Source: Mesorhizobium sp. M1B.F.Ca.ET.045.04.1.1 | GTDB lineage: Bacteria > Pseudomonadota > Alphaproteobacteria > Rhizobiales > Rhizobiaceae | Reading direction: 5' to 3' | Assembly (NCBI RefSeq): GCF_003952465.1 | Contig: NZ_CP034448.1 | Location: forward strand, 2,581,001-2,645,000 | DNA: 64,000 bases | Shown here: positions 27,577-36,568 of the stretch, piece after piece | Numbering within the stretch: the first letter of the stretch is position 1 | Layout of the letters: every line of letters begins with the position of its first letter | Program-made: the position numbers and the translations under genes | The notes under the pieces: generated by a model | What the model saw: only the letters and a program-made list of their open reading frames with translations | What the model was told of the DNA's origin: nothing | Database searches by the model: none

Positions 27577-27685
27577 ATCGTAAGATTTCGGGAAAACAAC
27601 CGCTCTGGGCCATGTCAGCGAATTTCCTACGCCTTTTTGCGAAAAGATAATCGCCGTGAGCGCCGCAATTTTTAATTTGACTTGC

Positions 27686-27701
27686 ATTGTGGTCCAACAA
27701 T
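27686..27701 (+). promoter_or_regulatory. GntR operator, copy 2
   Basis: ATTGTGGTCCAACAAT, identical to copy 1 on the other strand, 125 bases away and 33 bases upstream of the uxuA start codon. The position fits repression of the plus-strand operon. Two identical 16-mers in one 180-base spacer are very unlikely by chance. Confidence 0.8.
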
Positions 27702-27733
27702 AAGTTGCCGGCCTCTCACGGAGGAGAACGACA

Positions 27734-28918
27734 ATGGAACAGTGCTGGCGCTGGTATGGCCCGGACGATCCGGTGACACTCGATCACGTCAAGCAGGCGG
27801 GCGCGACCGGCGTCGTGTCGGCCTTGCACGACATCTATGACGGACGCGCCTGGCCGCTGGAAAACATCCTGGAGCGCAAGCGGATCATCGAGGCGGCAGG
27901 GCTGACCTGGTCGGTCGTCGAGAGCATTCCCGTCCATAACTCGATCAAGATCGGTTCGCCGGAACGGTCCCGCTATGTCGGCTTCTACAAGGACACGATC
28001 CGCGCGCTGGCGAAGACCGGCATCGCCACGATCTGCTACAATTTCATGCCTGTAGTCGACTGGACCCGCACGGATCTGGCGTATCGCCTTCCGACGACCG
28101 GTTATGCGTTGCGCTTCGACGCGATCGATTTCGCGGCTTACGACTTGTTCGTGCTGAAGCGCAGGAATGCCGAGGCCGGCTACGCGCCCGCCCGCATCGC
28201 CGAAGCGGAAGCGCGGCTGAAGGAACTCGGCAAGGAGAAGATCGACAGGATCGAGCGCAACCTCATCGCCGGCCTGCCGGCCACCGAGCGCAGCTACAAC
28301 CGCGACAGTTTTCGCGAGGCATTGGCCGAATACGATGCAATCGGACCGAAGGAATTGCGCGACAATCTCGCCTGGTTCCTGCGCGAGATCATTCCGGTGG
28401 CCGAACAGGAAGGGGTGCGCATGTGCATCCATCCCGACGACCCGCCCTTCTCGCTCTATGGCCTGCCGCGCGTCGTTTCGACAGCCGAGGATGCGCGCTT
28501 CATCCTCGACGCCGTCGACAGTCCGGCCAATGGGCTGACTTTCTGCACCGGCTCCTACGGCACGCGCGCCGACAACGACATCGTCGCCATGGTCAAGGAA
28601 TTCGCCGGCCGCATCCATTTCGTCCATCTGCGCAACGTCACCATCGAGGACGACGGCTCGTTCCACGAGGCCGAGCATCTCGAGGGCGGGACCGACATGG
28701 CGCATGTCATCCTCGCCTTGATGCAGGAGGAGGCGCGCCGCCGCTCGGAAGGCCGCGCCGACTGGCGCATTCCGATGCGGCCGGACCACGGACATCTGCT
28801 CGCCGACGACATCGGCAAGACCAGGATCAATCCCGGCTACTCGCTGATCGGCCGCCTGAAAGGCCTCGCCGAGTTGCGCGGCATCATGCGGGCTGTCGAG
28901 CGGTTTGGGCTGGCTTGA
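27734..28918 (+). CDS. uxuA: Mannonate dehydratase
   Basis: 394 residues, the same length as the classic UxuA. It converts D-mannonate to 2-keto-3-deoxygluconate in hexuronate catabolism, using a divalent metal. Motifs are [11 protein letters not shown] (about 98-108), MCIHPDDPP (about 234-242), FCTGS, FVHLRNV (about 295-301) and MRPDHGHL (about 350-357). It has the family-specific insertion (about 150-205) that its neighbour at 24897 lacks. A GGAGG lies about 8 bases before the ATG. Divergent from the GntR-led operon and preceded by GntR operator copy 2. Confidence 0.93.
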   Translation: MEQCWRWYGPDDPVTLDHVKQAGATGVVSALHDIYDGRAWPLENILERKRIIEAAGLTWSVVESIPVHNSIKIGSPERSRYVGFYKDTIRALAKTGIATICYNFMPVVDWTRTDLAYRLPTTGYALRFDAIDFAAYDLFVLKRRNAEAGYAPARIAEAEARLKELGKEKIDRIERNLIAGLPATERSYNRDSFREALAEYDAIGPKELRDNLAWFLREIIPVAEQEGVRMCIHPDDPPFSLYGLPRVVSTAEDARFILDAVDSPANGLTFCTGSYGTRADNDIVAMVKEFAGRIHFVHLRNVTIEDDGSFHEAEHLEGGTDMAHVILALMQEEARRRSEGRADWRIPMRPDHGHLLADDIGKTRINPGYSLIGRLKGLAELRGIMRAVERFGLA

Positions 28919-28969
28919 GGCTGTGGCTGGCCGGGGGAGCGCTGTTTGCGTATGTAAAAACTATTTGCT

Positions 28970-28985
28970 CAGGTAAAAATACCTG
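28970..28985. promoter_or_regulatory. Candidate operator palindrome upstream of the second leaderless binding protein
   Basis: CAGGTAAAAATACCTG, perfect 6-bp arms around four A/T bases, about 55 bases upstream of the start of the binding-protein/IclR operon. IclR-family sites are often about 15-bp palindromes, so the IclR encoded downstream is the obvious candidate ligand. Inference only. Confidence 0.5.
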
Positions 28986-29039
28986 CTACTGATTTGCGAG
29001 CCGGGCAACAGGCCCGGTTCCAGGGAGGAATTGCCGGAT

Positions 29040-30182
29040 ATGACAAGACTGCGCGGTCTTGCGTGGGATCATCGACGTTGCTGGGGTCCGCTGGACGCCA
29101 GCGTCGGGCCGTATTGCGCCGCCAATCCCGGCCTGGAAATCGAATGGGATCGCCGCAGTCTCTATGAATTCGGCGAAGGCGCGCTCGGCCCGGTGCTCGG
29201 CAAGTACGATCTGGTCGTGTTCGACCATCCCTTCATCGGCGACATCGCGCAGGACGGGCTGATGGTGCCGTTCGACGCCTATCTGTCGGCGGAGCAGATC
29301 CGCTTCTTCGAGCAGGATTCGGTCGGTCCGTCCTGGCGGTCCTACGAGAAGAACGGACGGCAATGGGCATTGCCGATCGATGCCGCCTGCCACGTAGCGT
29401 CATATCGTCCGGACCTCCTGGAGCGCTACGGGCCGGTGCCCCGTACGCATGAAGAGGTCGTCGATCTCGGCCGGCTGGCGCGCAAGGACGGGAGATGGCT
29501 CGGCCTGCCTTCCGTGCCGACGGATGCCATGTGCCTGCTTCTGACGCTCTGCCATCCGCAGGAGAACGGCGAGCAATTCATCGCCAGGGAGATGGTCGAG
29601 CAGGCCGTGGCACAACTGCGCGAGCTTGCGGCGTTGTCACATCCCAACTCGTCCAAATGGAATCCGATCCGCTGCTACGACCACATGATCGCGCATGACG
29701 ACGTGGTCTATGTGCCCTTCGCCTTCGGCTATGTGAATTACGCGTCGAAGACCGACGGGCCGTATCTGCGCTTTGCCGACGTGCCGACGACGCGATCGGC
29801 CGGCGCCCTGCTCGGGGGCGCCGGCATCGGCGTCAGCGCCCAGTCGAAGCACAAGCGGGAGGCGATCGACTACGCGCTGTTCCTGTGCTCGCCCGAATAT
29901 CAGCGCGGCGACTATGTGAGATCGGGCGGACAGCCGGGATCGCTGGCCGCCTGGAAGGACGCCGAGGTCAATCGTTTCGCCGGCGATTTCTTCTCATCGA
30001 CGCTGCGCACGATCAGTTCGTCCTATCTGCGCCCGACGAACCCGGGCTTCATCGCCTTCTTCCGCGAATGCGCGCCGCGCGCGGCTGCTGCTATCGCCGG
30101 CGATATCGCGGCTGCCGAACTGGCCGAGCACGTGAACCGTCTCTGCCGCGAAACCAGGCAACCGGAACGGAGCGTCGCGTGA
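29040..30182 (+). CDS. Solute-binding-protein-like protein without a signal peptide (paralog 2)
   Basis: 380 residues, clearly homologous over its length to the product of 6787-7932: shared WDRRSLYEF (37-45), LVVFDHP (58-64), WALPIDAA, GGAGIGVSA and GGQPGS. Like its paralog it begins with a polar sequence (MTRLRGLAWDHRR) and has no signal peptide, so it is probably cytoplasmic. The ATG is 11 bases after AGGGAGGAA; a TTG closer to it is a poor alternative. Its stop overlaps the IclR start (TGATG). No ABC permease is directly attached; function unknown. Confidence 0.85.
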   Translation: MTRLRGLAWDHRRCWGPLDASVGPYCAANPGLEIEWDRRSLYEFGEGALGPVLGKYDLVVFDHPFIGDIAQDGLMVPFDAYLSAEQIRFFEQDSVGPSWRSYEKNGRQWALPIDAACHVASYRPDLLERYGPVPRTHEEVVDLGRLARKDGRWLGLPSVPTDAMCLLLTLCHPQENGEQFIAREMVEQAVAQLRELAALSHPNSSKWNPIRCYDHMIAHDDVVYVPFAFGYVNYASKTDGPYLRFADVPTTRSAGALLGGAGIGVSAQSKHKREAIDYALFLCSPEYQRGDYVRSGGQPGSLAAWKDAEVNRFAGDFFSSTLRTISSSYLRPTNPGFIAFFRECAPRAAAAIAGDIAAAELAEHVNRLCRETRQPERSVA

Positions 30183-31033
30183 TGGCTGCCGGCATTGCCG
30201 AAACGATCGACGAGGGCGAAAGCGGCCGCAACGGCTATCGCGTGCCGGCGGTGGAGAAGGCGCTCGACGTCCTGGAGTTCATGGCTGCAAGCGCCGAAGC
30301 GCTGACCCAGACCGAGATCGCGACCGGTCTCGGCCGCTCCATCCACGAGATCTACCGCATCCTCCTACTCCTGGAGAAGCGGGGCTATATCTTCCGCACG
30401 CAATCGGACCGCTTCCGGCTGTCGCTCAAACTGTTCGAATTGGCGCATATGCATCCGCCGGTGAACCGCCTGGTCGAATGCGCGCTGCCGGTGATGCGCG
30501 AATTGACCGCCAATGCCGACCAAAGCTGTCACCTGGTGGTGCGCGAGGGACAGAACGCGCTGGTGGTGCTGCAGATCGATTCACCGCTGCCGATGCGCTA
30601 TTCGGTTGCGCTGGGATCGCATTTCCCGATCCTCGAAACCAGTTCCGGCGCGGTCCTGCTCGCCCACTCGAATCGGGCCGAGCGCGACCGCATCGTCGAG
30701 CGCATCGTGGCCGCCGGCGAAGGCCAGGGAACGCGGGCGGAAATCGAGGCGCGGCTGAACGAAGTGGCCAGGCTCGGCTACGAGATGCGCGCTTCCTTGG
30801 CCGTCGAGGCCTGCACCAACATCTCCATGCCGGTGCGCGATCACACCGGCGCCGTCATCGCCGCGCTCACGGTGCCGCTCTTGCCGCAGAAGGCGGCGCG
30901 CTTCGACCGCGAAACCGTCTTCGAACGCACCCGCGCCGCCGCCGAGAAGATATCGGCCGCGCTCGGCTGGGGCGAATCCACCTCTTCGTTGCATGCCGAC
31001 CCGGAACGGCGGGACTACCCGTTCAGCGACTGA
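30182..31033 (+). CDS. IclR family transcriptional regulator (paralog 2)
   Basis: 283 residues with a winged helix at about 22-75 (LTQTEIATGL, EIYRILLLLEKRGYI) and an IclR effector domain at about 90-255. The HTH and following region match the regulator at 5011-5796 closely, including the unusual IYRxL/FYRML helix. The ATG overlaps the stop of the leaderless binding-protein gene by one base, so the pair is co-translated; the long frame upstream is shadow. Probably controls this operon and the Rbs-type transporter 30 bases downstream. Confidence 0.92.
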   Translation: MAAGIAETIDEGESGRNGYRVPAVEKALDVLEFMAASAEALTQTEIATGLGRSIHEIYRILLLLEKRGYIFRTQSDRFRLSLKLFELAHMHPPVNRLVECALPVMRELTANADQSCHLVVREGQNALVVLQIDSPLPMRYSVALGSHFPILETSSGAVLLAHSNRAERDRIVERIVAAGEGQGTRAEIEARLNEVARLGYEMRASLAVEACTNISMPVRDHTGAVIAALTVPLLPQKAARFDRETVFERTRAAAEKISAALGWGESTSSLHADPERRDYPFSD

Positions 31034-31062
31034 CAAAAAGCGAAAAAACCTGGGAGAAGGAA

Positions 31063-32094
31063 ATGCACTGGACCAAGTCAATCCTATTCGCATCCGCGGC
31101 CGTACTGGCCCTGGGCGCCGCCGCGGCGCATGCCGAGAACATGCCCAAGCGCATCGGCTACGTCACCAACTACGCCACCCATGAGTGGTACCAGAACGTC
31201 ATCAAGGGCATGAAGGCGCGCGCCAAGGATCTCGGCATCGAGTTCGAGGTGCAGGACGCCAATCTCGACATCGCCAAGGAAGTGTCGGCCGCGGAAGACT
31301 TCATGGCCAAGGGCGTCGACGTGCTGATCATCACGCCCGTCAACGAGGAGGGCGTGGTGCCGTTGCTGCGCCAGGCCAAATCCAACAACATCCCGGTCGT
31401 GCTGGAAGGCAACCCGGTCAAGGGCATGACCACCATGGTCGCCATCTGCGACTACGACACCGGCTACATGTCCGGCGTCGAGGCCGGCAAATACGCCAAG
31501 GAAAAGCTCGGCGGCGTCGCCAAGGTGATGAATGTCGGCCTGCCGCTGCTGTCCGCCACGGTGCTGCGCTCGCATGGCTTCATGGACGGGCTGAAGACGA
31601 TCATCCCCGACGCGGTCATGGTCCACGACCTCGACGGCGGCGGCAATCCGGACCGCGCGCTCGAAGTCTCTTCGGCGGCGCTGGCCAAGAATTCCGACAT
31701 CAACATCATCTACGGCATCAACGATTCCTCCTCGCTGGGCGGCCTGCAGGCCTGGAAAGCGGCCGGCAAATCGCAGGACGGCCTGCTGACGGTCGGCACC
31801 GGCGGCGAAGGGCTTGCCTTCATCAACGCGATGCAGAACGAGCCGTCCTACCGCATCGAGGCGGCGATGTTCCCGGAAAAGGAGGGGTTCACCGCCATCG
31901 ATGCCGCGGTCAAGCTCTTCAACAGCGAGGAAGTGCCCGAGCACATCGTCAGCCCGACCGCACCGATGGCCGGCGAGGACTGGAAAAAGTTCTATGATTA
32001 CGACGGCACCACCCGCACCATCAAATGGGACGCCGTCAATGCGCTGCAGCCGCCGGCAAAGTGCATGAAGACCTCAGCCGACCTAAAGAAATAG
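31063..32094 (+). CDS. Rbs-type sugar ABC transporter substrate-binding protein
   Basis: 343 residues, periplasmic binding protein of the Peripla_BP_4/RbsB class. A Sec signal peptide covers about residues 1-24 (cleavage after AAAHA). The mature part has the two-domain LacI-like pattern: RIGYVTNYATHEWYQNVIKGMKARA, VDVLIITPVNEEG, and IYGINDSSSLGG. The ATG at 31063 follows GGGAGAAGGAA. First gene of an importer with one ATPase and two permeases. The ligand is probably a sugar or sugar acid. Confidence 0.93.
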   Translation: MHWTKSILFASAAVLALGAAAAHAENMPKRIGYVTNYATHEWYQNVIKGMKARAKDLGIEFEVQDANLDIAKEVSAAEDFMAKGVDVLIITPVNEEGVVPLLRQAKSNNIPVVLEGNPVKGMTTMVAICDYDTGYMSGVEAGKYAKEKLGGVAKVMNVGLPLLSATVLRSHGFMDGLKTIIPDAVMVHDLDGGGNPDRALEVSSAALAKNSDINIIYGINDSSSLGGLQAWKAAGKSQDGLLTVGTGGEGLAFINAMQNEPSYRIEAAMFPEKEGFTAIDAAVKLFNSEEVPEHIVSPTAPMAGEDWKKFYDYDGTTRTIKWDAVNALQPPAKCMKTSADLKK

Positions 32095-32110
32095 GCTGAT
32101 CGACACGGCT

Positions 32111-32129
32111 CTTCCCGCGACGCGGGAAG
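32111..32129 (+). terminator. Intercistronic hairpin between RbsB-like and RbsC-like genes
   Basis: CTTCCCG, 5-base loop, CGGGAAG, 17 bases after the binding-protein stop and without a T-run. Its position mirrors the hairpin at 3496-3524 in the first transporter operon and suggests mRNA stabilisation or partial termination to favour binding-protein synthesis. Confidence 0.55.
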
Positions 32130-32202
32130 GGCCCAGGCGGGCGCTGTCGGCAGCAAGGACACGGCACCAGCGCCTGACCCCGAGCGACCGGAATGGACTG
32201 AG

Positions 32203-33186
32203 ATGAGCGAGCTTACCCACGCCCCCGCGCAAAGACGTTCGATCGGCGGCCAGCTTCTGGGCGGCAGCCAGCTCGTGCTGGGCGCCATCCTGGCCGCGCT
32301 GTGCATCGCCATCTCGATCGCGGCGCCGCAGTTCTATTCGGAGGCCAACATCATCGCCATCCTGCGCCAATGCGCGCTGGTGCTGATCGTCGCCTCGGGC
32401 ATGACCATGCTCATCATCACGGCGGAGGTCGACCTGTCGGTCGGAGCGTCGCTCGCGTTCGTCGGCTGCATCGGCATGGCGGTGCTCAACTCGACGCACA
32501 GCCTTGCGCTCGGCATGCTGGCGGCGCTTGCCTTTGCCGGCGGTGTCGGGCTGTTCAACGGGCTGGTGGTCACAAGGCTCAGGGTGAACTCGCTGATCGC
32601 CACCATCGGCACGATGATGATGCTGCAGGGCGGCGTCTATCTGTTCACGCGCGAGGCGGTGCAGAACCACAATCAGCTGGCGAGCTTCACCGATCTCGGC
32701 GCCGGCTATGTCGGCGCGGTGCCGGTCCCTGTCATCCTGGCGGCGCTGATCTTCGCGGTTGCCTATGTGACGCTGCGCTTCACCACGCTCGGCCGCTATC
32801 TCTACGCGGTCGGTGCCAATGAAAAGGCGGTGCGCCTGTCCGGCCTGCGCTCGGAACGGCTCAAGCTGTTTGCCTTCGTCGTCACCGGCCTATGCGTCGG
32901 CGTCGCCGGCATGATCCTGTCGTCGCTGATGAATGCCGGCCAGCCGACCGCCGGCCGCGGTTTCGAGCTGACGGTCATCGCCGCCGTCATCCTCGGCGGC
33001 ACCAGCCTGCTCGGCGGCCGCGGCTCGCTGTTCGGCACGTTGCTCGGCGTGCTGGTGCTGAAGGTGATCGACAACGGCATCATCATTCTCGGCTGGAACC
33101 AGGATTTGCAGATGGTGGTGCCCGGCATCGTCATCATCCTGGCGACTTATCTCGACATCATCCGGAACAAAGCCAATGTCCGTTGA
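32203..33186 (+). CDS. Sugar ABC transporter permease (RbsC type), first copy
   Basis: 327 residues with about 8-10 membrane helices. The BPD_transp_2 signature region is seen at GMTMLIITAEVDLSVGASLAFVG (about 66-88) and GLFNGLVVTRLRVNSLIATIGTMMML. Inner-membrane channel of the Rbs-type importer. Its 3' end overlaps the ATPase gene by 11 bases. A second, diverged permease follows the ATPase, so the importer is probably a permease heterodimer. Confidence 0.93.
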   Translation: MSELTHAPAQRRSIGGQLLGGSQLVLGAILAALCIAISIAAPQFYSEANIIAILRQCALVLIVASGMTMLIITAEVDLSVGASLAFVGCIGMAVLNSTHSLALGMLAALAFAGGVGLFNGLVVTRLRVNSLIATIGTMMMLQGGVYLFTREAVQNHNQLASFTDLGAGYVGAVPVPVILAALIFAVAYVTLRFTTLGRYLYAVGANEKAVRLSGLRSERLKLFAFVVTGLCVGVAGMILSSLMNAGQPTAGRGFELTVIAAVILGGTSLLGGRGSLFGTLLGVLVLKVIDNGIIILGWNQDLQMVVPGIVIILATYLDIIRNKANVR

Positions 33187-34708
33187 TTTCCTGCATCCCG
33201 GCGAAGGCGCGGCTATCGACACGAATGTGCTGGCGCTGGAACTGCGCGGCATCGGCAAGCGCTTCCCGGGCGTCGTGGCGCTGGACAATGTCGACTTCAC
33301 CCTGGAGCCCGGCAAGATCCACGCCCTGATGGGCGAGAACGGCGCCGGCAAGTCGACGCTGATCAAGATCATGGCGGGCGTCTACGGCAAGGATGCCGGC
33401 ACCATCCGCATGCGCGGACGCGAGGTCGACATCAAGTCGCCGCGCGACAGCCTGAAGGAAGGCATCAAGGTCGTGTTCCAGGAGATCGCATTGATCTCCG
33501 AATTCACCGTCGCCGAGAACATCTTTCTCGAAGGCTATCCGACCGGCAAGGCCGGCTCGATCGACTGGAAGAAGATCCGTACCGATTCCGCAGCGCTGTT
33601 CAACCGCATCGGCTTCAATGTCGATCCGGCGGCGCGGACGGGATCGCTGCCGGTCAGCCAGCAGCAGATGGTCGAGATCGCCCGCGCGCTCGCTCACGAG
33701 GCGCGCGTCGTAGTGATGGACGAGCCGACGTCCTCGCTGACGCCGAACGAAGTCTCGCTGCTGTTCACCGTCATCCGCCGCCTGGCGGCCCTCGGCATCG
33801 CGGTGGTCTATGTCAGCCACAAGCTCGACGAGGTGTTCGAGATCGCCGACACGGTGACCGTGCTGCGTGACGGACGCCACATCTCGACCAAGCCGATCGG
33901 CGAGCACACCAACGACACGCTCATCCAGGACATGATCGGCCGGCGCATCGACAATCTGTTTCCCCGCAAGCGCGGTGCGCCGGGTAGCAAGGTCGCGCTC
34001 TCCGTGGAAAACCTCAGCACGGCGAAGAAGCTGAACGACGTCTCCTTCGAGGCGCGCGCCGGCGAGGTGCTCGGCTTCTTCGGGTTGATGGGCGCCGGCC
34101 GCACCGAACTCGCCAAGGCGATCGTCGGTTACGACCCGATCAGTTCGGGCGCGATCACGGTCGATGGTCAGCGCCTGGCGCCGCATGACACGCGCGCCGG
34201 CGTCCGGCTCGGCATCGGCCTGCTCACCGAGGATCGCAAGAGCGAAGGCCTGATGGGTGAGCTGCCGGTCTACCAGAATGCCAGCCTTGCTTCGCTCGGC
34301 GCCTTCGCCCGCCTGGGGTTCGTCGACAAGGCGAAGGAACATAGAGCGGTACAGGATTATGTCGACCGTTTCCGCATCAAGACGCCCAGCCTGTTCCAGC
34401 AGGTGAAGAACCTGTCGGGCGGCAACCAGCAGAAGGTGCTGATCTCGCGCTGGCTGATGCGCGGCCTGAAGGTCATCGTCGTCGACGAGCCGACACGCGG
34501 CATCGACGTCGGCGCCAAGTCGGAAATCTTCGCGCTGATCGACCGGCTTGCCGGCGAAGGCCTGGCGGTCGTCATGATGACGTCAGAGATGCCCGAACTG
34601 CTCGGTCTCGCCGACCGGATCGCGGTGATGTGCGAGGGCCGCCTGACCGCGATCATGTCGCGCGAGGAAGCTACGCAGGAAAAGATCCTCAATGCGGCGA
34701 TCGGGTGA
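33176..34708 (+). CDS. Sugar ABC transporter ATP-binding protein (RbsA/MglA type, tandem NBDs)
   Basis: 510 residues with two nucleotide-binding domains. The first has Walker A GENGAGKST (53-61) and Walker B VVVMDEPTSSL (about 178-188). The second has the naturally degenerate Walker A GLMGAGRTE (about 302-310), signature LSGGNQQK (about 407-414) and VIVVDEPTRGID. The pattern is normal for the RbsA class. Overlaps the upstream permease gene and precedes a second permease. Confidence 0.95.
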   Translation: MSVDFLHPGEGAAIDTNVLALELRGIGKRFPGVVALDNVDFTLEPGKIHALMGENGAGKSTLIKIMAGVYGKDAGTIRMRGREVDIKSPRDSLKEGIKVVFQEIALISEFTVAENIFLEGYPTGKAGSIDWKKIRTDSAALFNRIGFNVDPAARTGSLPVSQQQMVEIARALAHEARVVVMDEPTSSLTPNEVSLLFTVIRRLAALGIAVVYVSHKLDEVFEIADTVTVLRDGRHISTKPIGEHTNDTLIQDMIGRRIDNLFPRKRGAPGSKVALSVENLSTAKKLNDVSFEARAGEVLGFFGLMGAGRTELAKAIVGYDPISSGAITVDGQRLAPHDTRAGVRLGIGLLTEDRKSEGLMGELPVYQNASLASLGAFARLGFVDKAKEHRAVQDYVDRFRIKTPSLFQQVKNLSGGNQQKVLISRWLMRGLKVIVVDEPTRGIDVGAKSEIFALIDRLAGEGLAVVMMTSEMPELLGLADRIAVMCEGRLTAIMSREEATQEKILNAAIG

Positions 34709-34765
34709 GACCATGGTGCCTCGCGGCGGCATTTCCTGCGTTCAGTCCTTTGAAGGGGAGAAGCG

Positions 34766-35761
34766 ATGAGCCTTACAAGCACAGCTTCTGCAAAAGCTGA
34801 GCCCTCCATGCTGGCGCGGCTCTTCGCCAGGCAGGAACTGGCGCTGCTCGTCTGCCTCGTCCTGGTGCTGGTGTTCTTTTCCGCCACGGTCGAGAATTTC
34901 CTCTCCGTGCGCAACATGACCAACGTACTTGGCCAGGCCTCGCTCGCGCTCACCGCAGGCATCGGCTGCGCCATCGTCTTCATTTCCGGCGAGGTCGACA
35001 TCTCGATCGGCTCGCTGCTGGCGACGATTGCGCTGCCGCTGATCATCGTCATGAACGACACCAATTCGCTTTTGGCCGGCGTCAGCGTTGCGCTGTTGTT
35101 CGGCCTCATCACCGGTGTGGTCAACGGCTACCTCACCGCCTATGCCGGCATCAACTCGCTGATCGTGACGCTGGGCACGATGTTCATCATGCGCGGCGGC
35201 GTCTATCTCTATACCGGCCAGCGCGCGATCCCCGACGACGCCAGCCTCGACAGCTTCATCGCGCTGTCGGACGGGCGCCTGTTCAACATCATCCCGTATT
35301 CGGCTGTCATCGCCATCGTGCTGCTTACCGCCTTCGGCTACATGATGCAGCACCGGCCGTTCGGGCGGCAGATCTACGCCGTCGGCGGCAATCAGGAAGT
35401 GGCGCGGCTGGCGGGCTACGACGTGCGGCGCGTCAAGTTCATCTGCTTCATCATCAGTTCGCTGCTGGCGACGGTTGCCGGCATCATCCTGGCGGCGCGT
35501 GTCGGCTCGGCGCAGCATACGGCAGGGCTCAATTTCGAATTCCAGGTTGTCGCCGCGACCGTGCTCGGCGGGGTGAGCCTCGCCGGCGGCATAGGCAGCC
35601 TGACCGGCATGGCGCTCGGCGTTCTGATCCTGCAGTTCCTGTCCAACGGCCTGCGCGGGCTTGGGCTGCCGACCGAATGGCAGCTGGTCATCACCGGCAT
35701 GATCATCATCGCCGCGGTCGCCTTCGACGAGGCGAAGCGCCGGCGCGCGAATGGAGGCTGA
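34766..35761 (+). CDS. Sugar ABC transporter permease (RbsC type), second copy
   Basis: 331 residues with the BPD_transp_2 layout: hydrophobic N-terminus after about residue 25, GCAIVFISGEVDISIGSLLA (about 72-91) and GVVNGYLTAYAGINSLIVTLGT. Diverged from the first permease. The stop (TGA at 35759) is 1 base before the SDR ATG, so the dehydrogenase belongs to the same transcript. Confidence 0.93.
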   Translation: MSLTSTASAKAEPSMLARLFARQELALLVCLVLVLVFFSATVENFLSVRNMTNVLGQASLALTAGIGCAIVFISGEVDISIGSLLATIALPLIIVMNDTNSLLAGVSVALLFGLITGVVNGYLTAYAGINSLIVTLGTMFIMRGGVYLYTGQRAIPDDASLDSFIALSDGRLFNIIPYSAVIAIVLLTAFGYMMQHRPFGRQIYAVGGNQEVARLAGYDVRRVKFICFIISSLLATVAGIILAARVGSAQHTAGLNFEFQVVAATVLGGVSLAGGIGSLTGMALGVLILQFLSNGLRGLGLPTEWQLVITGMIIIAAVAFDEAKRRRANGG

Positions 35762-35762
35762 C

Positions 35763-36548
35763 ATGGCTCGTCTTGAAGGAAAAACCGCCGTCATCACCGG
35801 CGCCGCCGACGGCATCGGCCACGCGATCGCCGAGGCGATGGCGCGGGAAGGGGCGCATGTCTTCCTCGGCGACATCGCCGACGGTGCCGGCGAGGCTTTC
35901 GCGGCCGCACTGCGCGCGGCCGGCCACCTTGCCGACTATGTCCATTGCGACGTCTCGCAGGAAGCCGATATCGCCGGCCTCATCGACGGCGCGGTCAAGA
36001 AGACCGGACACCTCGACATCCTGGTCAACAACGCCGCCATCGCCATCGGCGGCATGCCGGTGCACGAGATGACCGACGAGCAATGGCACCGGCTGATCGC
36101 GGTCAACCTGACCAGCGTGTTCCGCGGCTGCAAATACGCGCTGCCGCACATGATCGCGCAGAAGTCGGGCTCGATCATCAACATGGCCTCCGCGCAGGGT
36201 CATATCGGCCTCGACGGCTGGACTGCGTACGCCGGCGCCAAGGGCGCGGTGATGGCGATGACGCGCCAGATGGCGGTCGAGTTCGGCCCGCTGAACATCC
36301 GCGTCAATTCGATCTCGCCCGGCACCATCAACACGCCGATGAACGACAGGCTGATCAAGGAGATCGGCGGCAACCTCGCCAAGGCCTGGATCAAGATGCA
36401 TCCGCTCGGCCGCATCGGCGAGCCTTCCGAAGTGGCCGAGGCCGCCGTCTATCTGGCTTCCGATGCGGCCGGCTTCACCACCGGCACCGACCTGCGCGTC
36501 GACGGCGGGCTGACCGCCGCGCCGCGCTACGTTCCCGAACTGCTCTGA
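35763..36548 (+). CDS. SDR family oxidoreductase
   Basis: 261 residues. NAD(P) loop ITGAADGIG (about 11-19), NNAAIA at about 87, catalytic Ser in NMASAQG (about 141) and YAGAK (about 157-161), followed by RVNSISPG. Start at ATG 35763 with GGAGG 5 bases before it; an upstream in-frame ATG would lie inside the permease gene. Placed directly after the transporter, it likely oxidises the imported sugar or sugar alcohol. Confidence 0.93.
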   Translation: MARLEGKTAVITGAADGIGHAIAEAMAREGAHVFLGDIADGAGEAFAAALRAAGHLADYVHCDVSQEADIAGLIDGAVKKTGHLDILVNNAAIAIGGMPVHEMTDEQWHRLIAVNLTSVFRGCKYALPHMIAQKSGSIINMASAQGHIGLDGWTAYAGAKGAVMAMTRQMAVEFGPLNIRVNSISPGTINTPMNDRLIKEIGGNLAKAWIKMHPLGRIGEPSEVAEAAVYLASDAAGFTTGTDLRVDGGLTAAPRYVPELL

Positions 36549-36568
36549 AACACGAAACGAGAATTGAA

